This document shows positions 1 through 8,587 of a DNA stretch of 64,000 nucleotides, piece by piece (position 1 is the first letter of the stretch; each line of letters begins with the position of its first letter). The notes under the pieces are model-generated. The model made no database searches, was not told the origin of the DNA, and was given only the letters and a program-made list of their open reading frames with translations. The DNA comes from Kroppenstedtia eburnea (GTDB lineage Bacteria; Bacillota; Bacilli; Thermoactinomycetales; DSM-45169). The DNA is taken from assembly GCF_013282215.1 (NCBI RefSeq), contig NZ_CP048103.1, positions 3,100,001 through 3,164,000 of the forward strand, in the 5' to 3' direction. The translations under genes were made by a program, and so were the position numbers.

Positions 1-903
1 CAGGTTTTCATCGTTGTTTTCAAGGAGACCCGCAATCTTTTCGCGCTCGGAAAAACCGGTCAGGTTGGGCGCTTTGCCGCCACGGGTTTTCAGCTCGGTT
101 CCGTCAATGGCATGACAGCTCATGCAGTTTTGGCTGAACACCTTTTTACCGGCTTCCTGCTCGGCTGTTTGCGGTTCGGAGGAGGGTTTTTGCCGCTGGG
201 CCACCCACTTGTCAAAGTCACCTTGTTCATCGGCAACCACCTCAAAGTTCATCAGAGCGTGGCTGGCGCCGCAAAGCTCAGCACAACGTCCTGCATAGAC
301 ACCCGGTTCTTTGGCGTCCAACCACATGTGGTTGGTCCGACCGGGCACCGTATCCTGTTTTCCTCCGAGTTCAGGCACCCAGAAGGAGTGAACCACATCA
401 TCGGAGATGAGTTCCAGGTAAACCCGCTTGCCCACCGGAATGTGCAGTTCCTGTGCTGTTTTGATCCCCAAATCCGGGTAGTTGAACTCCCACCAATATT
501 GATGTGCCGTCACCTTCACCCGCACTGCATCTTCGTCCTTGGCAGGTTTCTCCGCCAGTGTGAAGGTGGTGGTCAACGTGGGAACCGCCAAAATCACCAG
601 CAGGATCACCGGAATGATAATCCACAACATCTCCAGCTTCATGCTGCCTTCCACCTGCTTGGGGATGCTGTTGTCGCCCGGCTTCCGACGGTACCGGATC
701 AAAACATAAAAATAGATCGCCATGACAACCACACAGACAAAAGTCATGATGTACACACTCAACATGATCAGGTTGAGGTTATGCTCACCGGCGCTGCCTT
801 TGGGATCAAAGACGGATTTCGACGGTTCTTCGCACCCGGTCATCACCAAGGCGAAGATTGCAAACAAGGACAAAAGAAGCGCCAAACGTTTCCCCTGACT
901 CAT
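1..903 (-). CDS. ctaC: cytochrome c oxidase subunit II with C-terminal cytochrome c domain (partial)
   Basis: CuA-bearing subunit of the aa3-type cytochrome c oxidase, which accepts electrons from cytochrome c. The frame reads from ATG at 903 and runs off the left edge. It starts with a lipoprotein signal (LVMTGC, Cys24), followed by two membrane segments (about residues 40-62 and 80-102). The CuA domain shows the HSFWVPELGG stretch and the ligand motif CAELCGASHALM. A cytochrome c module follows with a CMSCH heme site, as in the caa3 oxidases of Bacilli; roughly its last part is missing beyond base 1. The gene lies downstream of ctaB on the same strand, 130 bp apart, which fits a cta oxidase operon. 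The identification is firm; only the C-terminus is unseen. Confidence 0.95.
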   Translation of the reverse strand, partial: MSQGKRLALLLSLFAIFALVMTGCEEPSKSVFDPKGSAGEHNLNLIMLSVYIMTFVCVVVMAIYFYVLIRYRRKPGDNSIPKQVEGSMKLEMLWIIIPVILLVILAVPTLTTTFTLAEKPAKDEDAVRVKVTAHQYWWEFNYPDLGIKTAQELHIPVGKRVYLELISDDVVHSFWVPELGGKQDTVPGRTNHMWLDAKEPGVYAGRCAELCGASHALMNFEVVADEQGDFDKWVAQRQKPSSEPQTAEQEAGKKVFSQNCMSCHAIDGTELKTRGGKAPNLTGFSEREKIAGLLENNDENL

Positions 904-1033
904 ACCCGTTTAACCCCGCTTTCTCTCATCAAATCGATCAGACCGATCTCTATTTTATATCAAACAACGCCGCCGGTCTCTTCAAAAGTCAGGCGGGTGT
1001 TGAAAGCAAATGATCCTCTGCGGAAAACCGGTC

Positions 1034-1969
1034 TCACCCGAACAGGATGGGGTCGACGAACATCGCCACCTGCATCACAGTCAGGTAGAGAAGCGAATAG
1101 AGGAACATCCTTCGGGCCCAGTCTTCGTTATTCTGGGAAGACCATCCGGCAACAGCCAAGTAGATCCAAACTCCACTGATCATGATTGCCGTCACGAGAT
1201 ACAACCAGCTGACCACTCCCGTCCCGACGAGCAACAGAGACACGGGAAGCATCAGGATGATATAGAACAGGATCTGCCGCTTCGTATCCGCCAGCCCCTT
1301 CACAACCGGCCACATGGGAATTCCCGCCGCCCGGTAGTCTTCCGTCTTCATCATCGCCAAAGCGTAGAAGTGAGGCGGCTGCCAAACGAACATGAACAGG
1401 AACAACATCCAAGCCGGAAGTTCCAAAGTGCCTTCCACAGCCGCCCATCCGATCAATGGCGGGACGGCTCCGGAGATACAACCCACCACCGTATTCCAGA
1501 TGGTTGTCCGCTTGGCCCAGACGGAATACAGAAGGACATAGGCAAAGAAGCCGGTCGCTGCCAAAATCGCTGAAAGCGGGTTCACCAGAACCAACAGAAC
1601 AGCGACACCCGCAAGCGCCAACAGACAGCCCATCCATAAAGCAGACTGCGGCCGGATTCTCCCGGCAGCCACGGGGCGGTTGCGCGTCCGGTCCATGAGC
1701 GGATCAATATCCCGATCAATGTAGTTGTTGATCGTGCATGCCCCCGCGGTCACCAGTGCAGTCCCCAGCAAAGTCGCCAACAGGAGACCGAAGTGGAACA
1801 GATGATGTCCGGCCAGCCAAAAACCAGTGAACACCGCCATCTGGTTGGAGGCGTTGATCCCCGGCTTGGTCAATTCCCAATAGTCCCTCCAGGTGGCCTT
1901 CGCCGCCGCCTCTGAAGAGGGTTCCTCGGTCAAAAGCCCACCCGAGGACTGTTGAAAGGGTCGCTCCAC
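1034..1969 (-). CDS. ctaB: protoheme IX farnesyltransferase (heme O synthase)
   Basis: UbiA-family membrane prenyltransferase that adds a farnesyl group to heme B to give heme O, the precursor of heme A for the oxidase encoded next door. It has 311 residues, the usual size, and about eight to nine hydrophobic segments. The first Asp-rich motif is visible as NNYIDRDIDPLMDRTRNRP, and the second conserved loop as MKTEDYRAAGIPMWPVV. The start is GTG at 1969, chosen because AGGAGGGG lies seven bases upstream. No ctaA (heme A synthase) is present in the window. The gene is preceded by an unusually long transcribed leader. Confidence 0.96.
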   Translation of the reverse strand: MERPFQQSSGGLLTEEPSSEAAAKATWRDYWELTKPGINASNQMAVFTGFWLAGHHLFHFGLLLATLLGTALVTAGACTINNYIDRDIDPLMDRTRNRPVAAGRIRPQSALWMGCLLALAGVAVLLVLVNPLSAILAATGFFAYVLLYSVWAKRTTIWNTVVGCISGAVPPLIGWAAVEGTLELPAWMLFLFMFVWQPPHFYALAMMKTEDYRAAGIPMWPVVKGLADTKRQILFYIILMLPVSLLLVGTGVVSWLYLVTAIMISGVWIYLAVAGWSSQNNEDWARRMFLYSLLYLTVMQVAMFVDPILFG

Positions 1970-2288
1970 GGTACCCCTCCTTTCTATGAGGGCCCACTGT
2001 TTTGTCTACTGCCCGTATGGGCCTTCCTCGGGGTTGAAGATCCCCCGCGGGAGAGGCCCGCCCCCCATAACCTGCAGGGACAAGGAGAGGGTGACAAAAA
2101 ACTGCGCTGGGACTCCCCCGTCTCAGGTACGCTGTTTTCGAGGGGACCAGCGTTGATCCTTCCGTCCCGGAAGGGTTGGAATGTCCCTTCCCACAGAAGG
2201 CCTTCCCTATTCTCCTGCAAAGTCCAAACAAATACAAAATCCGGAAGTCCGGTAACCGGGCACAGCATACAGTGACTGGCAGTATAGT
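1970..2288 (-). promoter_or_regulatory. long structured 5' leader of ctaB
   Basis: About 320 transcribed bases separate the predicted promoter from the ctaB GTG start and contain no credible gene. Several hairpins are visible on the transcript: CCTTCC/GGAAGG around 2158-2174, ACGCTG/CAGCGT around 2130-2155, and a long GC-rich imperfect stem (GGGCCT...AGGCCC) just ahead of the ribosome-binding site. No T-box, SAM, TPP or other familiar riboswitch motif was recognised. The leader may regulate ctaB or be an mRNA stabiliser; this is inference. Confidence 0.45.
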
Positions 2289-2295
2289 CATGTAC

Positions 2296-2325
2296 ATTGT
2301 AGATGAGCCAAAAGAACAACGTCAA
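2296..2325 (-). promoter_or_regulatory. sigma-A promoter for ctaB
   Basis: On the minus strand TTGACG is followed after 18 bases by TACAAT, five of six matches in each box. It is the only good promoter between the RsbT-like gene and ctaB, and would start transcription near 2288. Confidence 0.6.
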
Positions 2326-2476
2326 GTAAGACCGGCAAAGGTTCAAAATATGGATACATTAAGTACAAGGTTGTCGGCGGGAGGGATTCCACAGCGTGGA
2401 CCGGGGACCGGTTCTGCGGGAAACCGGTGTGGATCCCAAGGGCCCGGCCCCCGCCCTTCACACTCATACTTTCGGA

Positions 2477-2899
2477 CTATTCCTCCACCTCCATTGCGGC
2501 AACGGTGAGCCACTTGCTCACTTGAACGCATGTTCCCTTGCCATTCACCGCCCGGATCACAAATTCATCCATCAGTTCCCTGACTTGGCGAAGCCCGTGT
2601 CCTTCCACCACCGACGGAGTTTCCGACATTCTGAGGATGGGTTCCGTTTCTGCCATCCCGGGACCGAAATCCTGGACCACCATGCGGATGCCCCTTCGTC
2701 CTTCCCTGTCGAGCGGCTCGATCAGAACAGTGCCTTCCTCCGCATGATGCACCACATTGAGCGCCAGTTCCGACACCGATTGCACGATGCGGCTCTGGTC
2801 CAATTCATCAAACCCCAACCCTCCGGTGATTTCCCGAACCTTGCTTCGGATGGTGACGACATCCGATTCCGTCTTGATCGGGATCAAGATACTCAACAA
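2477..2899 (-). CDS. RsbT-like ATP-binding regulator (anti-sigma/switch kinase family)
   Basis: GHKL-type ATPase of the RsbW/RsbT/SpoIIAB superfamily. At 140 residues it is close to RsbT (about 133). Visible motifs are the N box (SELALNVVHHA), the G1 box (DFGPGM), the G2 region (EGHGLRQVRELMDEF) and the closing KGTCVQVSKWL, all arranged as in RsbT. Such proteins phosphorylate an anti-sigma antagonist or act as switch kinases in general stress pathways, but no partner (RsbR, RsbS, RsbU, sigma-B) is encoded nearby, so the role here is unknown. Start is a TTG at 2899 behind GGGGAGGGGAGA. It follows the ABC exporter gene by 17 bases and is probably cotranscribed with it. Confidence 0.85.
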   Translation of the reverse strand: MLSILIPIKTESDVVTIRSKVREITGGLGFDELDQSRIVQSVSELALNVVHHAEEGTVLIEPLDREGRRGIRMVVQDFGPGMAETEPILRMSETPSVVEGHGLRQVRELMDEFVIRAVNGKGTCVQVSKWLTVAAMEVEE

Positions 2900-2916
2900 T
2901 CTCCCCTCCCCAGGGT

Positions 2917-4710
2917 TCAGGATGTGCCCCGGCTGACCGGCACATCAGACCCATCCAGATGTTGAACATTGAACAGGTGGGCATATTTTCCGCCCCTCGC
3001 CATCAGTTCCCGATGGGTTCCGGACTCCACGATCCTCCCCTCCTCCATCAAGCAGATCTTGTCGGCGTGGGTGATCGTGGACAAACGGTGAGCGACGATC
3101 AATGTGGTGCGGTTCTTCGCAAGCCGCGCCAGGGATTCCTGGATCAGACGCTCCGACTCCAGATCGAGGGCGGAAGTGGCTTCATCCAGAATCAGGATGG
3201 CCGGATCCTTCAAAAACACCCTCGCAATGGCGAGACGCTGTTTTTGTCCCCCGGAGAGCTTGACTCCCCGTTCCCCGATCTCCGTGTCATATCCTTCAGC
3301 GAGTTTTGTGATGAAATCATGGGCGTTGGCCGCCTTGGCCGCCGCCACCACTTCCTCGAAAGAGGCATCCGTCTTTCCCATCCGGATATTTTCCAGCACA
3401 CTGCCGCTGAACAGAATGTTGTCCTGGAGCACCATCCCGATTCTCCCCCGCAGACCGGACAGCTCCCAGTCACGTACATCCAGTCCGTCCACTTCCACGC
3501 TTCCCTGCTGAATGTCGTAGAAGCGGGGAATCAGCGAGACCAGGGAGGATTTTCCGCCCCCGCTCATCCCCACCAGGGCAATCGTCTGTCCGGGGGCAAT
3601 CTTCAAATCGATCCCTTTCAGCACCTCTTCCCCGCTGTCCCGATAGGAAAAATGAACATCCCGAAAGGTGATTTCCCCCCGTGCCTGCGCAATGGAGCGG
3701 GCATGGGGAGAATCCTGGATGTCATAGGGTTCATCGAGGAACTCAAACACCCGGTCCATGGAGGCGAGGGCCTGGGTTAAAATGGTGGAGGCATTGACCA
3801 GGCGACGGATCGGCGAATAGATCAGTTGCAAATAACCGTAAAAGGCGGTCATTCCTCCAATGGTCAAGTTCCCCTGAATCACCTGGTAACCGGCAAAGGC
3901 GATCACCAGAATCGGTGCAATGTCTGTAATTGTATTGACAATGGCAAAGGTGTGCGCGTTCCAACGGGAATGAGCCAGTGCTTTGCCGAGATAGTGCCGG
4001 TTCTGCTTGTCAAACTGCCCTTGCTCATGCTTTTCCAGATTGAAGGCCCGGATCACGGAAATCCCCTGAATCCGTTCGTGGAGATGGCCCTGCATCTCTG
4101 CCAGGGCTTGGGAACGTTCCCGCGTGAGACTTCTCAACCCCTGGTAAAAATACTTGACCGCCACACCGTAGAGAGGGAAGACGGACAAAGAGACCAGAGT
4201 CATCCAGGGATCCATCCACAACATGATCCCCACTGCGATCGACAAGGTGATCAAATCGAGCCAAATGTTCATCATCCCGGTGACGACAAATTCTTTGGTC
4301 TGCTCCACATCGTTGATCACACGGGAGATGATTTGGCCCACTTTCCGGTTATTATAGTAGCGGAGCGACAATTTCTGGATATGGTCAAACAGCCGGTTGC
4401 GGATATCAAACAGGACCCGGCTGGCCGCCCACTGGGCAAAATACTGGCGGTAGTACTCTATTGGCCACCTCAGCACCGTAAAGACGAACAAAGCACCCCC
4501 GAGGATCCAGAAAAGGTGGTTCAGTTTTTCCTCCACGGGTGCATTTGTCATCAAAATGTCATCAACCACGTATTTCAGAATCAGAGGCAACAACAGAGGA
4601 ATGCCGAATTTCAGCACGCCCACCACCATGGTTGCCGCAATCTGCTTACGGTACGGGCGGACAAAATGAAGGTATCTCCGAACACTCCCCAATGCAAACT
4701 CAACTCCCAC
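2917..4710 (-). CDS. ABC exporter, fused permease/ATPase (YgaD/MsbA type)
   Basis: Half-transporter of the multidrug/lipid exporter type, which works as a homodimer in the membrane. Six transmembrane helices fill residues 1-310. The nucleotide-binding domain follows, with Walker A (GMSGGGKSS), Q-loop (VLQDNILF), signature LSGGQKQR, Walker B (ILILDEATSALD) and switch His (VAHRLST). At 597 residues it has the family's usual length. The reported start is GTG at 4710; a TTG at 4692, better placed behind GGGAG, would give an N-terminus (MGSVRRYLHF) that matches relatives better. Substrate cannot be predicted. Confidence 0.92.
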   Translation of the reverse strand: MGVEFALGSVRRYLHFVRPYRKQIAATMVVGVLKFGIPLLLPLILKYVVDDILMTNAPVEEKLNHLFWILGGALFVFTVLRWPIEYYRQYFAQWAASRVLFDIRNRLFDHIQKLSLRYYNNRKVGQIISRVINDVEQTKEFVVTGMMNIWLDLITLSIAVGIMLWMDPWMTLVSLSVFPLYGVAVKYFYQGLRSLTRERSQALAEMQGHLHERIQGISVIRAFNLEKHEQGQFDKQNRHYLGKALAHSRWNAHTFAIVNTITDIAPILVIAFAGYQVIQGNLTIGGMTAFYGYLQLIYSPIRRLVNASTILTQALASMDRVFEFLDEPYDIQDSPHARSIAQARGEITFRDVHFSYRDSGEEVLKGIDLKIAPGQTIALVGMSGGGKSSLVSLIPRFYDIQQGSVEVDGLDVRDWELSGLRGRIGMVLQDNILFSGSVLENIRMGKTDASFEEVVAAAKAANAHDFITKLAEGYDTEIGERGVKLSGGQKQRLAIARVFLKDPAILILDEATSALDLESERLIQESLARLAKNRTTLIVAHRLSTITHADKICLMEEGRIVESGTHRELMARGGKYAHLFNVQHLDGSDVPVSRGTS

Positions 4711-4804
4711 TCTCAGATCGATTCATCTCATTATAACAGAGAGCGCAACTCCTAGAAGTGTTGTGAATGAGTGCAGGCCGGGTCGGTCGGGATTGGGTTT
4801 CAGG

Positions 4805-5064
4805 CAGGCGTGTTGATTAGCCATACTTTGGGTGGGGAGATCGTGTTCTACCACGCTCCGGTTGCCATCCAGCAAGGAAGTAATGACTGGCCGCTCCAAA
4901 TCTGACCTTCGGGCAGGGGCAAAGCCTTACGGAAGCAACACAGGGAAGAATGTTGCCCCTAACCGCCCTCTCTCCAGATTCTCCGCTGGGTAGGATGGCA
5001 AAGGTCGCTTTGGCAGCACACGACTCCCTTCCACCGCACATTTTTCTGGTTAATCAACAGCCCT
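4805..5064. repeat. palindromic repeat family B, copy 1
   Basis: Intergenic element bounded by imperfect terminal inverted repeats CAGGCGTGTTGATTAGCC and, inverted, CAGGGCTGTTGATTAACC. The similarity between the arms continues inward (GGTGGGGAG...TCGTG against GTGGAAGGGAGTCGTG). The centre (about 4870-4990) differs from that of copy 2 and contains its own hairpin (TTGCCCCTAAC / TTAC..GGGGCAA). It carries no gene. It fills most of the gap between the ABC exporter and codY. Confidence 0.75.
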
Positions 5065-5097
5065 GGGTTTCAGTGTATGCCCGTTTTCCCGACAACA

Positions 5098-5127
5098 GCA
5101 AAAAAGCCGCCTGATCGGCGGCCCTTT
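5098..5127 (-). terminator. rho-independent terminator of codY
   Basis: GCCGCC/GGCGGC stem with a short loop followed by a run of T on the minus strand, eight bases after the codY stop. Confidence 0.85.
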
Positions 5128-5134
5128 TGCTGAT

Positions 5135-5914
5135 TCAGCTCCGCGCTTTTTCAAGAGCGGGGAGCAATTTGTTGTTCAAAATCTTGATATAGGTTCCCTT
5201 CATCCCCAAGGAACGGGATTCCACCACACCGGCACTCTCCAATTTGCGAAGGGCGTTGACGATCACCGAACGGGTGATGCCCACGCGGTCGGCAATTTTG
5301 CTGGCAACCAACAAGCCTTCCGTACCCTCCAGCTCGTTGAAGATATGTTCTGCAGCCTCCAACTCACTGAAAGAAAGGGAGTTGATGGCCAACTGGACCA
5401 CAGCCCGGCTGCGTGCTTCATCTTCAATTTTACCGGCCCGTTCACGAAGAATCTCCATCCCGACCACCGTCGCACCGTACTCGGCGAGCACCAGATCGTC
5501 ATCCACAAACTTTTCATTGATCCGGGACAGAACCAGGGTCCCCAGATGGTCTCCACCGCCAACGACCGGCACCAGGGTGGTGTACCCGTGTTTAAACATG
5601 TCCTTCATTTCCACGGGATAAGCCGTCAACGGATCATCCACGCTCACATTGGGAGAGGTTTTTTCCACACCCATCAGCATGGTGGCATACTCTTCCGGAA
5701 ATTGGCGATCTTTGAGATACTTCTGCATCCGTTCGTTCTCGATCTCATGATTGACGGCCAGACCGAGGATTTCACCCTCAGGGCTCACCACATACAGGTT
5801 GGCGCCGATCACATCACACAGCGCTTCCGCCACCTGATCAAAGTCCACCAAGTGATGGCCTACATTTTTTTGAAGAATTTTCGAGATTCGACGGGTTTTG
5901 TCCAACAAATCCAT
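5135..5914 (-). CDS. codY: GTP- and branched-chain-amino-acid-sensing repressor CodY
   Basis: Global transcriptional repressor of Bacillota that binds DNA when isoleucine/valine/leucine and GTP are abundant, repressing amino-acid uptake and synthesis and stationary-phase genes. It has 259 residues, the family's standard length. The N-terminal GAF domain (about 1-155) starts with the typical [15 protein letters not shown], and the C-terminal winged helix-turn-helix (about 200-245) contains [19 protein letters not shown]. Start ATG at 5914 follows GGAGGG. Unlike in Bacillus subtilis, it is not next to clpYQ/xerC but stands in its own unit with a good promoter and terminator. Confidence 0.97.
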   Translation of the reverse strand: MDLLDKTRRISKILQKNVGHHLVDFDQVAEALCDVIGANLYVVSPEGEILGLAVNHEIENERMQKYLKDRQFPEEYATMLMGVEKTSPNVSVDDPLTAYPVEMKDMFKHGYTTLVPVVGGGDHLGTLVLSRINEKFVDDDLVLAEYGATVVGMEILRERAGKIEDEARSRAVVQLAINSLSFSELEAAEHIFNELEGTEGLLVASKIADRVGITRSVIVNALRKLESAGVVESRSLGMKGTYIKILNNKLLPALEKARS

Positions 5915-6024
5915 TTTCCTGTTCCCTCCATGGGTCTTGTGATTTTTCTGTGTTTTTATTCACAAATTGCACCGGGATTTTGTAGAATAACAATGGTGAA
6001 TGGGGATGAACCGGGCAACGCCGA

Positions 6025-6052
6025 ATTGTAAATTATGTGAGAAAGTGGACAA
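6025..6052 (-). promoter_or_regulatory. candidate sigma-A promoter for codY
   Basis: Minus-strand TTGTCC, 16 bases, TACAAT, about 110 bases upstream of the codY start. I saw no convincing CodY box (AATTTTCWGAAAATT) here. Confidence 0.45.
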
Positions 6053-6160
6053 ATCTCTGCACTTCTCCTATTATGCAATGTTCCCCGGGAATTGACATCC
6101 GTGTTTTGTGAACAGTTTTTGAACTCTTGATATTATTTGAAATTGCTTCCTCTGTTTCCA

Positions 6161-6688
6161 TCAGAGGAATTTTTCCAATGACGGCCGCCAGAGAATCCAT
6201 TCCACCTTTCCTTCAAGGAGTTCCTCCGGCACCTGCCCCACTCCGGGATAGCGGCTGTCCCTGCTCGCATAGCGGTGACGGTTGTCCCCCATGACAAAGA
6301 TGCTCCCTTTTTTGACTGTCACCGGCCCAAAATCCCCGTCTTCGATGTCTGTGTCGATATAGGGCTCATAAACCTTTTTTCCATTACGATACAACCTTCC
6401 TCCCTTGATTTCAATCCGGTCTCCGGATACTCCCACCACGCGCTTGACCAGATACTTTCCCTCCCGGGAAGGATCCTTGAAGGTGACTACGTCATTCCGT
6501 TGCGGATGGGAGAACATAAAGTGGAGTTTGTTGATCAAGAGACGATCCCCATCTTCCAAAGTGGGCATCATGGAGGTTCCGTTGACCACGGACAGTGCCA
6601 GCCCAAACTGGTTGATGACCAGCGCCGCCGATACGGCCAACAGGACCGTTCGCAACCAGGAACCAAACCGGGGCTTACCACCCTTCAT
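6161..6688 (-). CDS. sipS: type I signal peptidase
   Basis: Membrane-bound serine protease that removes signal peptides from exported proteins. One N-terminal membrane anchor lies at residues 12-34. The Ser/Lys dyad is visible as Ser39 in NGTSMMPTL and Lys82 in YLVKRVVG, followed by the conserved MGDNR motif. At 175 residues it is of the small Gram-positive type. It follows the DUF402 gene by 11 bases, suggesting cotranscription. Gram-positives often have several paralogues, so the symbol is by type, not by proven orthology. Confidence 0.93.
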   Translation of the reverse strand: MKGGKPRFGSWLRTVLLAVSAALVINQFGLALSVVNGTSMMPTLEDGDRLLINKLHFMFSHPQRNDVVTFKDPSREGKYLVKRVVGVSGDRIEIKGGRLYRNGKKVYEPYIDTDIEDGDFGPVTVKKGSIFVMGDNRHRYASRDSRYPGVGQVPEELLEGKVEWILWRPSLEKFL

Positions 6689-6699
6689 CTCGCATCACT

Positions 6700-7242
6700 T
6701 CACCCCATCAGTTGTTTTTCATAGGAAAGGAATAGATGAACACCCTTTTGCACAAACCCGGACGTAAAGGGCTCTCTGCCTGCTGTGACGAGATGTTCCA
6801 GTTCGGCGACCGCCGCTTCCACACGGTGTGTCACCTCACGGGAATAGCCGAGACGTCTCCGGTTTTTTTCGTATTCGTCACGATCCAACCAACGGGTTGT
6901 CAGATCCGGCTCCACCAACAGGTCCAAATCGTAGTCTGTATAGACCAACCCTTGACTCTCCAAGCTGTAAGGTGAAGCGATATTGCAATAGAAACGATGG
7001 GAGCCGGTGGAATCAACCATTATTATCGTATTGAACCAATGGTTTCTATGAAACTGACAGAGTGCCAACCCTTTTGAAAGCCACTTGCGCCCATCGGACT
7101 CCGTCACTTCCACATCGCGATTGGCCAGCAAGAGGGGGTCCCCCGGATCCAGCACCACCGAACGCTTCCATGAACGATGGAAAGCACCCCCGTGTTTTCT
7201 GCTTTCAATCCGGAGGATTTCCCCTGCCCGAACGGTTTTCAT
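6700..7242 (-). CDS. DUF402 nucleoside tri-/diphosphate phosphatase (Ntdp, YgaC-like)
   Basis: Member of the DUF402 family, whose characterised Staphylococcus protein Ntdp hydrolyses nucleoside tri- and diphosphates. The sequence has the family hallmarks: length about 180 residues, the central stretch WFNTIIMVDSTGSHRFYCNIASP, and the acidic motif YTDYDLDLLVEPD thought to bind metal. The ATG at 7242 is preferred over the adjacent GTG because AGGAG lies eight bases upstream. It leads a two-gene unit with the signal peptidase. Confidence 0.85.
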   Translation of the reverse strand: MKTVRAGEILRIESRKHGGAFHRSWKRSVVLDPGDPLLLANRDVEVTESDGRKWLSKGLALCQFHRNHWFNTIIMVDSTGSHRFYCNIASPYSLESQGLVYTDYDLDLLVEPDLTTRWLDRDEYEKNRRRLGYSREVTHRVEAAVAELEHLVTAGREPFTSGFVQKGVHLFLSYEKQLMG

Positions 7243-7370
7243 CACTTAATCTCCTTCCCATCTTCTTGTATTTCCAAAAATGCCAGATTATAAAACATAA
7301 AAATCAGAATTGATCCGATGAACCGCAACTGCAAAACCCTCTTCCGGATTTATCTTTGCGAGCGGGAATC

Positions 7371-7399
7371 TTGACATCCCCTCACAACCCCGTCATAAT
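7371..7399 (+). promoter_or_regulatory. sigma-A promoter for the T-box/proC unit
   Basis: TTGACA, 17 bases, CATAAT: a near-perfect promoter directly upstream of the T-box leader. Confidence 0.8.
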
Positions 7400-7419
7400 A
7401 AGTAAAAATCATAAGCTGA

Positions 7420-7670
7420 AGCAAAACGCGATGAAGGGACCAGCGGGACCGGATGTCCGTCCAGAGAGCAAACCCCATCGGCTGAAAGGGTTGCCGGCAA
7501 CATCCGCCCCCGACCCACCCCGGAAGCGGGCGGCGATGAGCCGTGACGGACCTCTCCGTTATCGATGGGGAAGACTGCAGTCTTCCATGAGTGGGACACA
7601 ATCGTGTCAACAAAGGTGGTACCGCGGAAGAAACCCTCTTTCGTCCTTGGGACGGGAGAGGGTTGTTTTA
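7420..7670 (+). promoter_or_regulatory. T-box leader of proC
   Basis: tRNA-sensing antitermination leader. The conserved T-box AAAGGTGGTACCGCGG sits at 7612-7627, immediately before a strong terminator (AACCCTCT...AGAGGGTT followed by TTTTATTTTT, 7632-7670). The stem I apical motif is visible as CCAGAGAGC...CGGCTGAAAG around 7465-7490. The controlled gene makes proline, so uncharged tRNA-Pro is the expected ligand; several CCN triplets occur where the specifier should be, but I could not fix which one is used. Confidence 0.88.
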
Positions 7671-7697
7671 TTTTTGTAAGCCAAAGGAGGAGTGGGA

Positions 7698-8528
7698 ATG
7701 GCGGATCAACCAACAACCTGTTTCATCGGTGCCGGCTCCATGACGGAAGCACTCCTGTCCGGCCTGTTGAGCCGGGGGATGTCGACGGGGGAGAGAATCA
7801 CCATCATGAACCGCCGGAATCATGAACGGGTCCGTCAACTGGCCCGGCAATACGGGGTCATTCTTCCCGCCGACCGTAAAACCGCTGTTTCCAGGGCGGA
7901 TATCATCATTCTGGCGATCAAGCCGAAAGATGTGGCCGAAGCATTGGAGCAATGGGGCCGGTATATTCATCCCGGACAGCGGGTCATCTCCGTGATCGCC
8001 GGGATCTCCACCTCGTTTATCGAGGATCGTCTCACCACGGGAACGGCTGTCATTCGGGCGATGCCCAACACCTCCGGCACTGTGGGCCTGTCCGCCACAG
8101 CTCTCTGTCCCGGCCGTCACGCCGGGGAAGCCGACCTGGAGGAAGCCGCCCGCTTCTTTTCCTCGATCGGAATCACCGTCGTGGTGAAAGAGGAAGATAT
8201 GGATGCCGTCACCGGTCTTTCCGGAAGCGGCCCCGCCTATATCTACTATCTGGTGGAGGCACTGGAGAAGGCAGGGGTGACCATGGGTCTCACTCCCGCC
8301 GTCTCCCGCCGCCTCACCCTGCAAACCCTGCTGGGGGCGGCCAAAATGTTGCAGGAAACCGGGGAAGAACCGGCGGAGCTTCGAAGAAAGGTCTCTTCAC
8401 CCGGCGGTACGACGATGGCCGGTCTGGAAACCCTCGCCCGCCACCGGTTTCAGGATGCATTGATTCTGGCTGTGCAACAAGCGTGCAGGCGATCCCGGGA
8501 ATTGGGTCGCTCCTCTGCAGGCAAATAA
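7698..8528 (+). CDS. proC: pyrroline-5-carboxylate reductase
   Basis: Last step of proline synthesis: NAD(P)H-dependent reduction of pyrroline-5-carboxylate. The Rossmann motif IGAGSM is at residues 10-15, and the C-terminal dimerisation domain carries the family pattern SGSGPAYIYYLVEAL and SSPGGTTMAGLE. It has 276 residues. ATG at 7698 is chosen over a GTG six bases earlier because that GTG abuts the ribosome-binding site AAAGGAGG. The gene stands alone behind a T-box, so proline synthesis is probably tuned by tRNA-Pro charging. Confidence 0.96.
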   Translation: MADQPTTCFIGAGSMTEALLSGLLSRGMSTGERITIMNRRNHERVRQLARQYGVILPADRKTAVSRADIIILAIKPKDVAEALEQWGRYIHPGQRVISVIAGISTSFIEDRLTTGTAVIRAMPNTSGTVGLSATALCPGRHAGEADLEEAARFFSSIGITVVVKEEDMDAVTGLSGSGPAYIYYLVEALEKAGVTMGLTPAVSRRLTLQTLLGAAKMLQETGEEPAELRRKVSSPGGTTMAGLETLARHRFQDALILAVQQACRRSRELGRSSAGK

Positions 8529-8556
8529 AATCCCTCTCCTGCCGGAGAGGGATTTT
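8527..8556. terminator. bidirectional terminator between proC and the S8 protease
   Basis: Perfect stem AAAATCCCTCTCC/GGAGAGGGATTTT with a 4-base loop between two convergent genes; T runs on both strands. Confidence 0.85.
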
Positions 8557-8587
8557 CCCCGTTGGCGTCGCTATGGCTGAATGGCTT

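Noticed and set aside
5915-6030. Possible CodY box upstream of codY
   Set aside because: The nearest sequence, CAATTTGTGAATAA, has too many mismatches to AATTTTCWGAAAATT.
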